Assembly: GCA_016787345.1 (NCBI GenBank)
Contig: JAEUUU010000133.1
Span: 1-58,156 of the forward strand
Reading direction: 5' to 3'
Source of the DNA: Saprospiraceae bacterium
GTDB lineage: Bacteria; Bacteroidota; Bacteroidia; Chitinophagales; Saprospiraceae
Length of the DNA stretch: 58,156 nt
Part shown: piece by piece, positions 34,426 through 44,263 of the stretch
How the letters are laid out: each line of letters starts with the position of its first letter
How positions within the stretch are numbered: position 1 is the first letter of the stretch
The notes under the pieces: model-generated
The model's database searches: none
The model's input: only the letters and a program-made list of their open reading frames with translations
What the model was told of the DNA's origin: nothing
Translations under genes and position numbers: made by a program

Positions 34426-36894
34426 ATGAGCATGTTTGAAAATTGGATCATGACACCGGAATCGGAAGACGAACCCGATTTCGTACCGCTTTTTTCCCTG
34501 GAAGAAGAAGACGAAGCCAAGGCAGGCGAAGTATTTCCCGACAAATTGCCTATCCTGCCTTTGAAAAATACCGTGCTGTTTCCCGGCATCGTAACGCCGA
34601 TTACCATTGGCCGCGACAAAAGCATCCGCGCGGTGCAAAAAGCCTACGAATCGAACCGACTTGTAGGGGTTTTGTCACAAAAAGACGTCAAAATCGAAAA
34701 CCCCAGCGCGCGCGACCTGTACCGGATCGGCACCATTGCCCGCATTTTGAAATTGCTCAAAATGCCCGACGGCTCCACCACCGCCATCCTCCAGGGCCGC
34801 AAACGCTTCCACCTCGACGATATGGAAACGGAAGATCCTTACATGATCGGCCACGTCCACGACATCGAATACGAACAACCCAAAAACAAACTCGAATTCC
34901 GGGCGCTCATCAGCAGCATCCGCGATTCGGCGCGGCACATCATCGAATTGTCGCCCCAAATCCCCTCGGAAGCCGTCGTGATGCTCAAAAACATCACCAA
35001 CGACAACTTCCTGCTCAATTTTATTTCCTCCAACCTGGGCATCAAAGTCCATGAAAAACAGGCCATCCTCGAAATCTCCAACATGATGGAGAAAGCGAGC
35101 CAAATCCTGCGGCACATGGACTCCGAACTGCAACTCCTCGAACTCAAAGACCAGATCGAGGCCAAGGTGCGCACCGATATTGAGAAACAACAGCGCGACT
35201 ATTTCCTCAGCCAGCAACTCAAAACCATCCAGGAAGAACTGGGGCAAAACCCGCAGGAAGAGGAGATCAACGCACTGGTGGAGCGCGCCCGCAAGAAAAA
35301 ATGGCCCAAACCGGTGCAGGATACTTTCGTGCGCGAAATCAATAAAATCCGCCGCGTCAACCCGCAAATCGCCGAGTACGCCATCGGGCTCAACTACCTC
35401 GAAACCCTGCTCGACCTACCCTGGCTGGATTTTACCAAGGATAATTTCGACCTCAAACGGGTCAAACAAGTGCTCGACGCCGACCACTACGGCCTCTCCA
35501 AGGTGAAGGAACGCATTCTCGAACACCTGGCCGTACTGAAACTGAAAGGCGACATGAAAGCCCCGATCCTCTGCCTCATCGGCCCGCCCGGCGTGGGCAA
35601 AACCTCGCTGGGCCAGAGCATCGCCAAGGCACTCAAACGCAAATACGTGCGTATGAGCCTCGGCGGCCTGCACGACGAAGCCGAAATCCGCGGGCACCGC
35701 AAAACCTATATCGGCGCCATGCCGGGCCGCATCATCCAGTCGCTCAAAAAAGGTAAATCGGGCAACCCGGTCTTTATCCTCGACGAGATCGACAAGGTCG
35801 GCAAAGACTTCCGCGGCGACCCCTCCTCGGCCCTGCTCGAAGTGCTCGACCCCGAACAAAACACGAGCTTCTACGACAACTACCTCGAACTCGAGTACGA
35901 CCTGTCGAAAGTGTTGTTTATCGCCACGGCCAATTCGCTCTCGACCATCCAGCCGGCCCTGCTCGACCGCATGGAGATCATCCCGATCGCCGGCTATTCA
36001 CTCGAAGAAAAACTGGAGATCGCCAAGCGCCACCTGATCCCGGAACAGCGCAAAGAACACGGATTGAAACCCAATCAGGTAAAAATCAGCGACAAAGCGC
36101 TTACCCACATTATCCGCGACTACACCGCCGAAAGCGGCGTGCGCAGCCTCAGCCGCGAAATCGGCTCGGTGATGCGCCATATCGCCAAACGCGTGGCCAT
36201 GAACGAGGTGACCCAAATGTCGGTCAAACCCGACGACCTGCGCGCCATCCTCGGCCCGACCAAATACAGCTCCGACTCCTACACCGAACAACAGGAACCC
36301 GGCGTGGCTGTCGGCTTGGCCTGGACCTCCGTGGGCGGCGAAATCCTGTTCATCGAAGCCAGTCTCAACAAGGGCGGCGGACGCCTGCAAATGACCGGCA
36401 ACCTCGGCGAGGTGATGAAAGAAAGTGCCAGCACGGCCCTCAGCTATATCAAAGCCCACTCCGAAGCCCTGGGCATCGACGCCGAAACACTCGACAAGAC
36501 CGATATTCACATCCACGTACCCGAAGGCGCCATCCCCAAAGACGGCCCCTCGGCGGGTATCACCATGCTCACGGCGCTCACTTCGGCCTTTACCAAACGC
36601 CCCGTCAAGCCCTACCTGGCCATGACCGGCGAGATCACCCTGCGCGGCAAGGTGTTGCCTGTGGGTGGTATCAAGGAGAAAATCCTGGCAGCCAAACGCG
36701 CCGGCATCAAAGAAGTGATGCTTTGCCGCGAAAACCAGAAACACGTGGAAGATATCGAGCCCGAATACATCCAGGGACTCACGTTCCGCTACGTCGACCG
36801 CATGGAACAGGTGCTCGATGTAGCGCTGGGCATCGCGGAACCGGGCAAAGCGAAAAACAACGGGGCGGCGAAGAAGCGGGTGAAGAAGGCCTGA
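34426..36894 (+). CDS. lon: ATP-dependent protease La
   Basis: An 822-residue Lon protease of full length. N-terminal substrate-binding domain ([26 protein letters not shown]) is followed by a coiled middle region, the AAA+ module (Walker [11 protein letters not shown], about 386; Walker [11 protein letters not shown]) and the C-terminal serine-lysine protease domain: [10 protein letters not shown] (Ser709) and [14 protein letters not shown] (Lys750). It degrades misfolded and regulatory proteins in the cytoplasm. Upstream 280 bp show no CIRCE-type (TTAGCACTC) element. It is followed 55 bp later by a GT-C-like gene. Confidence 0.96.
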   Translation: MSMFENWIMTPESEDEPDFVPLFSLEEEDEAKAGEVFPDKLPILPLKNTVLFPGIVTPITIGRDKSIRAVQKAYESNRLVGVLSQKDVKIENPSARDLYRIGTIARILKLLKMPDGSTTAILQGRKRFHLDDMETEDPYMIGHVHDIEYEQPKNKLEFRALISSIRDSARHIIELSPQIPSEAVVMLKNITNDNFLLNFISSNLGIKVHEKQAILEISNMMEKASQILRHMDSELQLLELKDQIEAKVRTDIEKQQRDYFLSQQLKTIQEELGQNPQEEEINALVERARKKKWPKPVQDTFVREINKIRRVNPQIAEYAIGLNYLETLLDLPWLDFTKDNFDLKRVKQVLDADHYGLSKVKERILEHLAVLKLKGDMKAPILCLIGPPGVGKTSLGQSIAKALKRKYVRMSLGGLHDEAEIRGHRKTYIGAMPGRIIQSLKKGKSGNPVFILDEIDKVGKDFRGDPSSALLEVLDPEQNTSFYDNYLELEYDLSKVLFIATANSLSTIQPALLDRMEIIPIAGYSLEEKLEIAKRHLIPEQRKEHGLKPNQVKISDKALTHIIRDYTAESGVRSLSREIGSVMRHIAKRVAMNEVTQMSVKPDDLRAILGPTKYSSDSYTEQQEPGVAVGLAWTSVGGEILFIEASLNKGGGRLQMTGNLGEVMKESASTALSYIKAHSEALGIDAETLDKTDIHIHVPEGAIPKDGPSAGITMLTALTSAFTKRPVKPYLAMTGEITLRGKVLPVGGIKEKILAAKRAGIKEVMLCRENQKHVEDIEPEYIQGLTFRYVDRMEQVLDVALGIAEPGKAKNNGAAKKRVKKA

Positions 36895-36949
36895 GGAATG
36901 AAGACGGAAGGCGTACCTTTCGCGAGGTAATACCAACCCGTTTCGCCTT

Positions 36950-38428
36950 ATGTCTGCCCTTTTACAACGCCTGAGCCTCGGCATTTGCCTGGTATTGGCC
37001 GCCTCGGCCCTTTATTTCCACTTTGGCAACGATCTGTGGAACGATGAAATTTACACGCTTCAGTCTTTTGTGTTCAAAGGGCTCGGTACAGTATTGACCG
37101 ACTATCACGTTCCCAACAACCACATCCTGACCAATATATTTCACTGGGGCTGGGTGCAACTCACCGGCGTAAATGATTTGGGCGCGCTGCTCGATTCTCC
37201 CTGGCGAATCCGGTTGCTGCCCCTGTGTTTTTCCGCGCTTACCGTGTGGTGGGTGTACCGGGCGGGGCTGGCCTGCGGCGACCGCCCGACGGGTTTGCTG
37301 GCGGTTTTGATGTTGTTGTCGGGCTTGACTTTTCAAGCCTACGCGTTTCAGGTGCGGGGTTATGCACTCAATATGACGGTCGTAGCCGGATTGTCGGCCT
37401 GGGCCATGCGATGGGCCAATGGCGATAACCGACGACACAGGGACCTGCTTCCCCTGGCGCTGCTCACCGCGGCTTTGTTGTACGTGCTCCCTTCCAATGT
37501 TTATTTCGGGCTGGCTGCCGCGCTGGGTGTAATTCTCGCTCAGGGGGGCAATGCCCGTACGGAAACCTGGAAACCGGCAGTACCGGTTCTGGCAGCGCTC
37601 GCGGCAGGAGCAGTCATCGCATTTGCGGCTTACGGGCCTGTACTGGACCAGTTGCAGGGAAGCGCCTATTTTGAATCGAAGGGGGCGGGAAAAACCACTT
37701 CCGGGGCACTGTTCGGCCGGGTTATGGCCGATTTTTTCAGTTATCGCTGGTTGTTGTTGCCGTTGGCGAGCCTGGGTGTTTATCAGTTATTTCATACCGG
37801 CGGGCCTGCCAGAAAGCAGGCTGTTTGGCTGTTATCCGTTTTGTTGCTTCCTTTTTTGTTCTCTGCCCTGCGCGGCGACGCGGCGCCCGACAGGGTGTTT
37901 CTCACGGCCTTGCCGGTATTTGCACTGCTGCTCGCCGTTTCGACAAAGGCTGTTTTTTCCCGGCTGGCCGCTTCCCGAGCCTCGCTTGCGTATGCCGCTC
38001 TTTTGCTGTACTGCGTCGGGGCGTACGGCTGGGGCCTGTGGCAAACGCGGGCGTTTTTGCAAAAAGGGCTCGACACGATGGATCACTATTATGCGGGGCT
38101 GAACCGCAATTATTACCAGCATTATTATCAGCCCAATGCAGAGTACGATTTGTTCCGGCAGCAATTCGGAACCGACAAAACGCTCATTCTGGAAAGTTCG
38201 GAAGCGCACGACATGCCGGTGTATTTGCAGCATAAAAATCAGGCTTTTGCGCCGTTGGACTCCATCGAGACGTATTTGCGCAACCGCAAAACCTTCTACG
38301 TATCCAGTTATTACGCCCGTCCTTTTATGCAGGAGATGTCGAAAATGGGCCCCGGCTGGCGCTGCCGCTACCTGCAAAACAAAGCTCGCATACCACGTGT
38401 CGTGATATGCGAGCCGGTTGGAAAATGA
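36950..38428 (+). CDS. GT-C-like membrane glycosyltransferase (GT39-type)
   Basis: A 492-residue protein with about ten hydrophobic spans. The first loop carries the acidic LWNDEIYTL (near residue 29), the position of the catalytic Asp/Glu in polyprenol-phosphate-sugar-using GT-C enzymes, and then VPNNHILTNIFHW. The C-terminal 90 residues are a soluble periplasmic part. Such enzymes attach sugars from lipid carriers to proteins or glycans outside the membrane. Family placement is by layout and the WNDE motif only. It ends 19 bp from the convergent choice-of-anchor L gene. Confidence 0.7.
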   Translation: MSALLQRLSLGICLVLAASALYFHFGNDLWNDEIYTLQSFVFKGLGTVLTDYHVPNNHILTNIFHWGWVQLTGVNDLGALLDSPWRIRLLPLCFSALTVWWVYRAGLACGDRPTGLLAVLMLLSGLTFQAYAFQVRGYALNMTVVAGLSAWAMRWANGDNRRHRDLLPLALLTAALLYVLPSNVYFGLAAALGVILAQGGNARTETWKPAVPVLAALAAGAVIAFAAYGPVLDQLQGSAYFESKGAGKTTSGALFGRVMADFFSYRWLLLPLASLGVYQLFHTGGPARKQAVWLLSVLLLPFLFSALRGDAAPDRVFLTALPVFALLLAVSTKAVFSRLAASRASLAYAALLLYCVGAYGWGLWQTRAFLQKGLDTMDHYYAGLNRNYYQHYYQPNAEYDLFRQQFGTDKTLILESSEAHDMPVYLQHKNQAFAPLDSIETYLRNRKTFYVSSYYARPFMQEMSKMGPGWRCRYLQNKARIPRVVICEPVGK

Positions 38429-38447
38429 TTCAATAATTTCTTTCAGA

Positions 38448-41400
38448 TCAGCGCTGCACCGCAAACCGCGTCGTCACACGCTCCCCTTCCGCGGCTTGTA
38501 CTTCGAGGAAATAGAGACCTGATTCAAGCCCTTCGGGCAGCAGCACTGTTTGCGGAGCGTATTCGGCATAGGCCTGGTTTTGCAACACCAGCTGGCCGCG
38601 CGCATCGTACACCCGGAGTTGAACCTGTTGCTCGGCCCAGAGTGAAAGGTCGACCGTGATATTGCCGTTGGTCGGGTTCGGGAACACCTGAAGGTCGAAG
38701 GCGCCGTCGTTGGCAGCATTGGGCGTGACGCCGATCGGGCAGAAGAAGGTGTTGAGGTGCGACTCGTAGTAGAGGCGCGGGAACAGGCGGACGGCCACGT
38801 GGATGTAGTTGGGCGTAGCCGTGGGCGGCAGGGTATATTTAAAAATATCCGACTGGCCGCTGTTGATGCCCGGCAGCAATGAGTTGAAGCGAATCGAGTA
38901 GAAGGTCGTGAGGTTCGGGTTGCGCACCTGGTATTCGCGGCCGCTCGGCGCGGTGTAAATGGAATTGTCGACCGGTTCCGTCGCCACCACGCCGTTGGGC
39001 AACTGGATCAGCGCATACGACAGGGTGTTGGAGCAGAAATTGGTAAAACGAATCCGGTAGGTTTTGTTCAGGGCGGCGTCCTGCGTGATGGTGAGCAGTT
39101 CCCATTTCATACAATCGATCTGCTTGACGTCGCAGGGCGGGTTTTCCTGCACCGACACTTTGAAACAGCAGGTGGCAGTATTGCCGCATTTGTCTTCGGC
39201 TGCAAAACACACGTCGGTCACTCCGACCGGGAACAAACTACCCGAAGGCAAACCGTAGGTCATGGCCACGTCGAGGCCGGGGCAGATGCAATCGGTGGCG
39301 GCAAACGGATCGTTGTAGCTGATTACCTCACCCGTGTTGCCGGCCGGGATGGTCACGCTGATGGAAGCGGGGCAAAGCAATACCACGTTGGAGGGCGCCG
39401 GCGTCAGCGATTCCAGCACGTAGGTGGCAATGATGTCGCAGCCGCCGTTCGGGTCGGGTATGGTGTCTGTCACCGTGCCTTCGGTCGTGTAGATCTGGCC
39501 GTTGATGGTTACCGAGTCGCCCGGGCAGAAGCTCAGGGTGGTCAGACTGGTTTGATAGGGCAGGAGATTCAGCACATAAGTCGCCAGGGTGTCGCAGTCG
39601 CCGTTTTGGCCCGGCAGGGTCAACAACACGGTGTCGGGCGCCGCATAGGCCGTGCCGCCCAGCGTGAGGGTAGCGCCGGGGCACAAGTCGTAACTGGCAT
39701 TGGTGGTCGGTTGCGGCAGTTTGATCAGGTTGTAAGTCACCAGCGTATCGCAGGCGCCGCCGGTACCATTGACCGTTATGACAAAAGTGGTGGTTTCCGT
39801 GTAAGTCGTGCCCGCGATCGTAACCGATTCACCGGGGCAGAAGCTGATGGTTTCGGTGCGGGTGATTTCGGGCAACAATTGCAGGACGTAGGTGGCCAGC
39901 GTGTCGCAAGCACCGTTTTGGCCCGGCAATACGGCTTCGACCGTTGTGGGCTGGGTGTAGGTGGAATCGCCGATCGTGACCGAACTGCCCGAGCAGAATT
40001 GAATGGTGTCGGTCAGGGTCGCATTGGGCAATTGTTCCAAAACATAGGTGGCCAGCGTATCGCAAGCGCCGTTTTGGCCCGGCAATACGGCTTCGATCGT
40101 TGTGGGCTGGAAGTAGGTGGAATCGCCGATCGTGACCGAACTGCCCGGACAGAATTGGATGGTATCCGTCAGCGTCGCATTGGGCAGCAATTGCAGGAAA
40201 TAATTGATCGTCGTGTCGCAGGCGCCGCCCGTTCCGGGCAGGTTGAGCGTCACGGTATCCGGCGCTGAATAATTGCTGCCGCCGAGCGCGACAGTGGCGC
40301 CGGGGCACAGAAATAGGGTGGTATCGATCAGGATGGCGGCGCCGATGGCGACCTGGGCGTCGTCCGATTGCGACTGGAGGCAGACGTCGGTTACCGTCAC
40401 CCCGATGAGGCCGTTGCCGACAATGGTGATCGATTCCGTGGTTTCGCCGATACTCCAGGCATAAGTGTACGGCGACAAACCGCCGCTGACGATCGGGCTG
40501 ATCGTGACGGGGACGTTGGAGTTGCAACTGATCGTATCATTGAGCACGACCGACAAGGGGTTGTAGTCGTTGATCAAAAATTCCACGATCCCCTGCGTAC
40601 AGGAGCAGAGATTGTCGATCAGCAGAATGATTTTTTCCTGGCCTTCCGCCAGGCCGTCGGCCAGTACGGTGACCGGCACCAGAATATCGTTCTGACCGGC
40701 CGGGATCGTCACCGAGGTAGGGATTGGCTGGTAGTCGACACCCGAAGTGGCGGTGCTGGCCGGAGAAATGGAATAGTTGATCGTCAGCGGCTGGGCATTC
40801 CCGCCGGTGCCGCGGCTGAATTTGATAAAGTTGGGGCCGCAATTTTCGTAAGCCGCGGGCTGGCCAAAGGCGTACAAAGGCGAAGCAGATACCGTGCCGC
40901 CGGCGTTGAACGAATTGGCTTTGAGAAAAACGGCAGAATCGAAAATGCCGTCGCCGATGTCGGCAATAGCCAGTTTGATGTGGTAAGTAGCGCAGGGTGT
41001 CAGCTGGGTTTGCGCGGTAAGTTTGACCGTCCAGCCGTCGAGCTGGCAATCCAGGATATTGAAGGGTTGCAGGCCGGAGCACTGTGCCGAATAGATGTCG
41101 TTGTTGACAAACAGGCCGGCGTTGTTGACGTAATTGACGGTATTGATCGAAATGGGGGTATTGCCGCCCACCACGGCGAGGTTTTCATTGCCATTGAAGC
41201 CGGGGCCGCTGATGAAAAAGCCGAACACGTCGTTGAATTGCGTACCGACGTATTCGCAGTATTCTTCGGAGCCAAACACGAATTCAAACTGCACAAAGTT
41301 CGCCGAAGGCGTAAAATCGAATTCGATGATAGATTTGTCGTACTGGTTGCCATTGGTCAGCCAGGCCAGGTCGGGGTCGTCGGGCGAGTTGTTGCCGAAG

Positions 41401-42059
41401 CCTTCGTTGGCGTTTGGTTCGCTGTTGGGGCCTTCCACGACGTTGGTGCGACCGGTGGCCATAATCATGCCCTCCTGGATATTGATGCTGCTTGCGCCGT
41501 TGGTAAAAGTGCCGCGCGACAGGGCGTTGCCGAACGTACTGACATTGCTTACGCCAAAGCAATTGCCCCCGATGAGCACGTTGGTAATCAGGTCCTGCCC
41601 GGTAGCGCCCTGGGTGGTCTGGATCGGCGGCGGCGCCAGTTGGTTGAGAAAATCCTGCTGCGTTTTGGCAGCTTCGGCGCAGGTTTCGCATTTGACCGAC
41701 AGATAGAACGGGATGGCACTGACCTTGTGCGGCGTCGACGCTTTCAGTTGGAAGACCGCTTCGCTTGTCGTGGCGCTGAACTGGAAAGCGTTGGTTTTGC
41801 CCGACAGTTTCTGGGCGCGTAACCCGGCAGCGGGGCTGACGGTGAATTCCGCCTGCTGTCCTTCGGCGGCGCCGACGAACACTACCGTGTACACGTTGCC
41901 CGGTTCGAGTTGGGTGATTTGAATGTCGTTGCGACCGGGCTGGGCTTCCAACAAAATACGCTGGCGAAACCCTTCAACAGGCGCAACCAGGGCAGCGGTT
42001 TGGGCGTCGGTAGCCAGTGCCGCCAACAGGAACAAAAAAGAGAACAGGAATTTGAACAT
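38448..42059 (-). CDS. Giant secreted choice-of-anchor L protein with 52-aa repeats and T9SS tail
   Basis: The ATG at 42059 (MFKFLFSFLFLLAALATDAQ) gives 1203 residues with a signal peptide. Domains in order: an N-terminal beta-sandwich; a choice-of-anchor L domain (TNVLIGGNCFGVSNVSTFG ... FEFVFGSEEYCEYVGTQFND, about 150-400); a Calx-beta-like domain (TATSGVDYQPIPTSVTIPAG); six tandem Cys-containing repeats of about 52 residues (TDTIQFCPGSSVTIGDSTY ... GACDTLATYVL); a HYR-like domain (VGVTDVCFAAEDKCGNTATC); a DUF11-like stretch; and a T9SS type A tail (VFPNPTNGNITVDLS ... GLYFLEVQAAEG). The repeats suggest a stalk-like adhesin. Probably exposed on the cell surface. Confidence 0.85.
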   Translation of the reverse strand: MFKFLFSFLFLLAALATDAQTAALVAPVEGFRQRILLEAQPGRNDIQITQLEPGNVYTVVFVGAAEGQQAEFTVSPAAGLRAQKLSGKTNAFQFSATTSEAVFQLKASTPHKVSAIPFYLSVKCETCAEAAKTQQDFLNQLAPPPIQTTQGATGQDLITNVLIGGNCFGVSNVSTFGNALSRGTFTNGASSINIQEGMIMATGRTNVVEGPNSEPNANEGFGNNSPDDPDLAWLTNGNQYDKSIIEFDFTPSANFVQFEFVFGSEEYCEYVGTQFNDVFGFFISGPGFNGNENLAVVGGNTPISINTVNYVNNAGLFVNNDIYSAQCSGLQPFNILDCQLDGWTVKLTAQTQLTPCATYHIKLAIADIGDGIFDSAVFLKANSFNAGGTVSASPLYAFGQPAAYENCGPNFIKFSRGTGGNAQPLTINYSISPASTATSGVDYQPIPTSVTIPAGQNDILVPVTVLADGLAEGQEKIILLIDNLCSCTQGIVEFLINDYNPLSVVLNDTISCNSNVPVTISPIVSGGLSPYTYAWSIGETTESITIVGNGLIGVTVTDVCLQSQSDDAQVAIGAAILIDTTLFLCPGATVALGGSNYSAPDTVTLNLPGTGGACDTTINYFLQLLPNATLTDTIQFCPGSSVTIGDSTYFQPTTIEAVLPGQNGACDTLATYVLEQLPNATLTDTIQFCSGSSVTIGDSTYTQPTTVEAVLPGQNGACDTLATYVLQLLPEITRTETISFCPGESVTIAGTTYTETTTFVITVNGTGGACDTLVTYNLIKLPQPTTNASYDLCPGATLTLGGTAYAAPDTVLLTLPGQNGDCDTLATYVLNLLPYQTSLTTLSFCPGDSVTINGQIYTTEGTVTDTIPDPNGGCDIIATYVLESLTPAPSNVVLLCPASISVTIPAGNTGEVISYNDPFAATDCICPGLDVAMTYGLPSGSLFPVGVTDVCFAAEDKCGNTATCCFKVSVQENPPCDVKQIDCMKWELLTITQDAALNKTYRIRFTNFCSNTLSYALIQLPNGVVATEPVDNSIYTAPSGREYQVRNPNLTTFYSIRFNSLLPGINSGQSDIFKYTLPPTATPNYIHVAVRLFPRLYYESHLNTFFCPIGVTPNAANDGAFDLQVFPNPTNGNITVDLSLWAEQQVQLRVYDARGQLVLQNQAYAEYAPQTVLLPEGLESGLYFLEVQAAEGERVTTRFAVQR
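39891..40202. repeat. Near-identical tandem repeat (156-bp period) in the choice-of-anchor L gene
   Basis: Two copies starting at 39891 and 40047 share words such as GGCCAGCGT, CCGTTTTGGCCCGGCAATAC and GTGACCGAACTGCCC in order. The unit equals 52 codons, so copy-number change would keep the frame. Confidence 0.75.
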
Positions 42060-42206
42060 AGGTGTCAGGTTAACATGTGATAAAGAACTTGATTTCATCA
42101 TTACAACGATGTTTGGGAATGTTTGAACTGCAAAAGATTAAGTCCCCCAAAATTGCTAACCCGCGCTGAAAATCGGGTATAAAATCTTGTAACGATGTCA
42201 CATTAA

Positions 42207-42238
42207 TTGACTTTCGACGTCCAAAGAGGATACTTTTG
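42207..42238 (+). promoter_or_regulatory. Promoter (TTG-N21-TACTTTTG) of the 111-aa hypothetical gene
   Basis: TTG at 42207-42209 and TACTTTTG at 42231-42238 match the Bacteroidota -33/-7 pattern. The ATG at 42243 follows only 4 bp after the -7 element, so transcription should start at or next to the start codon (leaderless). Confidence 0.6.
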
Positions 42239-42242
42239 CCTC

Positions 42243-42578
42243 ATGAGCGACTCCGTACTGGATCAAACTTCGGCCCTTTTGCGCGGCTCCTTCGAACTCG
42301 AATCCGCCACCCCGCCCGCCACCGAGGCGGAGCTGCTGGCTGTGCTCACCCACCGCATCGCCGAAATGCTCGAGCGACAGCCCGATTACCTGATGAGCCT
42401 CCTGTACCGGCTCGACGTGCTGGAGGAAAAAATCCGGCCCGTGCTCCGCCCCGACGCCGTCGAACCCGCTCCGCTCGGACTGGCCCGCCTCGTGCTCGAA
42501 CGCCAGAAACAACGCGTCCTGACCAAGCTGACCATCAAGCCCGACACCCTGGAAGGCATGGACGACTGGAGTTGGTAA
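42243..42578 (+). CDS. Small conserved hypothetical protein, 111 aa
   Basis: Starting at the ATG at 42243 gives 111 residues. The chain is helical and leucine-rich (AELLAVLTHRIAEMLERQPDYLMSLLYRLDVLEEKIRPVL, LARLVLERQKQRVLTKLTIKPDTLEGMDDWSW) with no signal peptide. The HRIAEMLERQPDYLMSLLYRLDVLEEKI helix suggests a coiled coil or helical dimer. The short 4-bp space after the -7 element makes it a good leaderless candidate. Function unknown. Confidence 0.75.
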   Translation: MSDSVLDQTSALLRGSFELESATPPATEAELLAVLTHRIAEMLERQPDYLMSLLYRLDVLEEKIRPVLRPDAVEPAPLGLARLVLERQKQRVLTKLTIKPDTLEGMDDWSW

Positions 42579-42710
42579 AATCCTCGAAATTTATCCTGGT
42601 TCCAAATTTCATTTTAAACCAAAGCGCTTGTTTGCCCGTTATTGAAAATTAAATTTTGCGATTGGTCGTTTTTCGACCATTGAGCCGGCTTTCCGGCGGA
42701 AACATTTATT

Positions 42711-42718
42711 TACCTTTG
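42711..42718 (+). promoter_or_regulatory. -7 promoter element (TACCTTTG) of glutaryl-CoA dehydrogenase
   Basis: Exact TAnnTTTG, 39 bp before the ATG at 42758. The nearest upstream TTG (42680) is 28 bp away, longer than usual. Confidence 0.55.
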
Positions 42719-42757
42719 CGCAAATTTTTTTCCTAACTAAAATCAACGGGACATACC

Positions 42758-43978
42758 ATGCAATCCAACGGTTCTGCCACCACTCATACCCCCCGCACCG
42801 CCCGTGAAGACCGCTATCAGCACCACGATTACTACGGTGTCGACGAGCTGCTCTCGCCCGAACATCTGATCGCCCGCGATGCCGTGCGCGAATGGGTCAA
42901 GGCCGAAGTCAGCCCCATCATCGAAGACTACGCCAACCGCGCCGAATGCCCCACGCAATTGTTCAAGGGCCTCGCTGAAATCGGCGCTTTCGGCCCCTCG
43001 CTGCCCGCCGAGTACGGCTGCGGCGGCATGGACGAGATCGCCTACGGCGTCATCATGCAGGAACTCGAACGCGGCGACTCCGGCGTGCGTTCCATGGCTT
43101 CCGTGCAAGGTTCGCTGGTCATGTACCCGATCTACAAATTCGGCTCCGAAGAACAACGCCGCCACTACCTGCCCAAACTGGCCAGCGGCGAAATGATCGG
43201 CTGCTTCGGCCTCACCGAACCCGACCACGGTTCCAACCCCAGCGGCATGGTTACCAACGTAAAAGACGACGGCGACGCCTACATCCTCAACGGCGCTAAA
43301 ATGTGGATCACCAACTCTCCCGTGGCCGATATCGCCGTGGTGTGGGCCCGCCGCGAAGACGGTAAAGTGATCGGCATGATCGTCGAAAAAGGCATGAAAG
43401 GTTTCTCCGCGCCCGAAATTCACGGCAAATGGAGCCTCCGCGCCTCGATCACCGGCGAACTCGTATTCGAAGACGTCCGCGTGCCCAAAAAGAACGTACT
43501 GCCCGAAGTCGTTGGCATGAAAGGCCCGCTCTCCTGCCTCTCCAAAGCCCGCTACGGCATCGCCTGGGGCGTGATCGGCGCCGCACTCGATTGCTACGAC
43601 TCCGCCCTCCGCTACTCCAAAGAACGCGTACAATTCGGCCGGCCCATCGGCGGCTTCCAGCTGACCCAGAAAAAACTGGCCGAAATGATCACCGAAATCA
43701 CCAAAGCCCAGCTGCTTACCTGGCGCCTCGGCACCCTCGCCAACGCCGGCAAAGCCACACCCGCACAAATTTCGATGGCCAAACGCAACAACGTCAACAT
43801 GGCCCTCGAAGTAGCCCGCGAAGCGCGCCAGATTCACGGCGGCATGGGTATCACCAACGAGTACCCGGTCATGCGCCACATGATGAACCTCGAAACGGTG
43901 CTGACCTACGAAGGCACCCACGACATCCACCTGCTCATCACCGGTATGGACGTCACGGGGCTCGACGCGTTTAAGTAG
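42758..43978 (+). CDS. gcdH: Glutaryl-CoA dehydrogenase
   Basis: A 406-residue acyl-CoA dehydrogenase of the glutaryl-CoA type. Recognisable stretches are MASVQGSLVMYPIYKFGSE, the FAD/substrate loop GCFGLTEPDHGSNPSGM, KMWITNSPVADIAVVWAR, GKWSLRASITGELVF, ARYGIAWGVIGA, FGRPIGGFQLTQKKLAEM and the catalytic glutamate in TYEGTHDIHLLITGMDVTGLDAF (about residue 383). The family oxidises and decarboxylates glutaryl-CoA to crotonyl-CoA, using FAD, in lysine/tryptophan breakdown. Length and motif order agree well. It is monocistronic and followed by a large inverted repeat that may end its transcript. Confidence 0.93.
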   Translation: MQSNGSATTHTPRTAREDRYQHHDYYGVDELLSPEHLIARDAVREWVKAEVSPIIEDYANRAECPTQLFKGLAEIGAFGPSLPAEYGCGGMDEIAYGVIMQELERGDSGVRSMASVQGSLVMYPIYKFGSEEQRRHYLPKLASGEMIGCFGLTEPDHGSNPSGMVTNVKDDGDAYILNGAKMWITNSPVADIAVVWARREDGKVIGMIVEKGMKGFSAPEIHGKWSLRASITGELVFEDVRVPKKNVLPEVVGMKGPLSCLSKARYGIAWGVIGAALDCYDSALRYSKERVQFGRPIGGFQLTQKKLAEMITEITKAQLLTWRLGTLANAGKATPAQISMAKRNNVNMALEVAREARQIHGGMGITNEYPVMRHMMNLETVLTYEGTHDIHLLITGMDVTGLDAFK

Positions 43979-43986
43979 TGATAAGT

Positions 43987-44082
43987 AGTGAGGGATGATG
44001 AATGATAAATGATAAATGAGGAATGCTTTTTCAATCGCGTAAATCATTCCTCATTTATCATTCATCATTCATCATTCAACAC
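43987..44082. repeat. Long inverted repeat of ATGATAAATG words after gcdH
   Basis: Left arm (about 43987-44025; GATGATGAATGATAAATG, GATAAATGAGGAATG) pairs with right arm (44044-44082; CATTCCTCATTTATCATTC) around an 18-nt loop. The arm words also occur at 25405-25441, next to the pckG terminator. The structure could end transcription of gcdH or be a dispersed palindromic repeat. Confidence 0.65.
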
Positions 44083-44263
44083 TCCTGTGCTGTGTTTCAT
44101 CGAAAAGGGGGCATGAAAAACAGTTGAACAGGCGTTAAAAGGGGAAATTTGACGTAACCGAAAGGGTTAAGCCCGTCTTAAAGGCGGTATTGAAGGAAAT
44201 TTCGGCATGGTTTTTCCTTTAAATAATCCTTACGATTCGACTTTTCAAAACATCGAACAGCAT

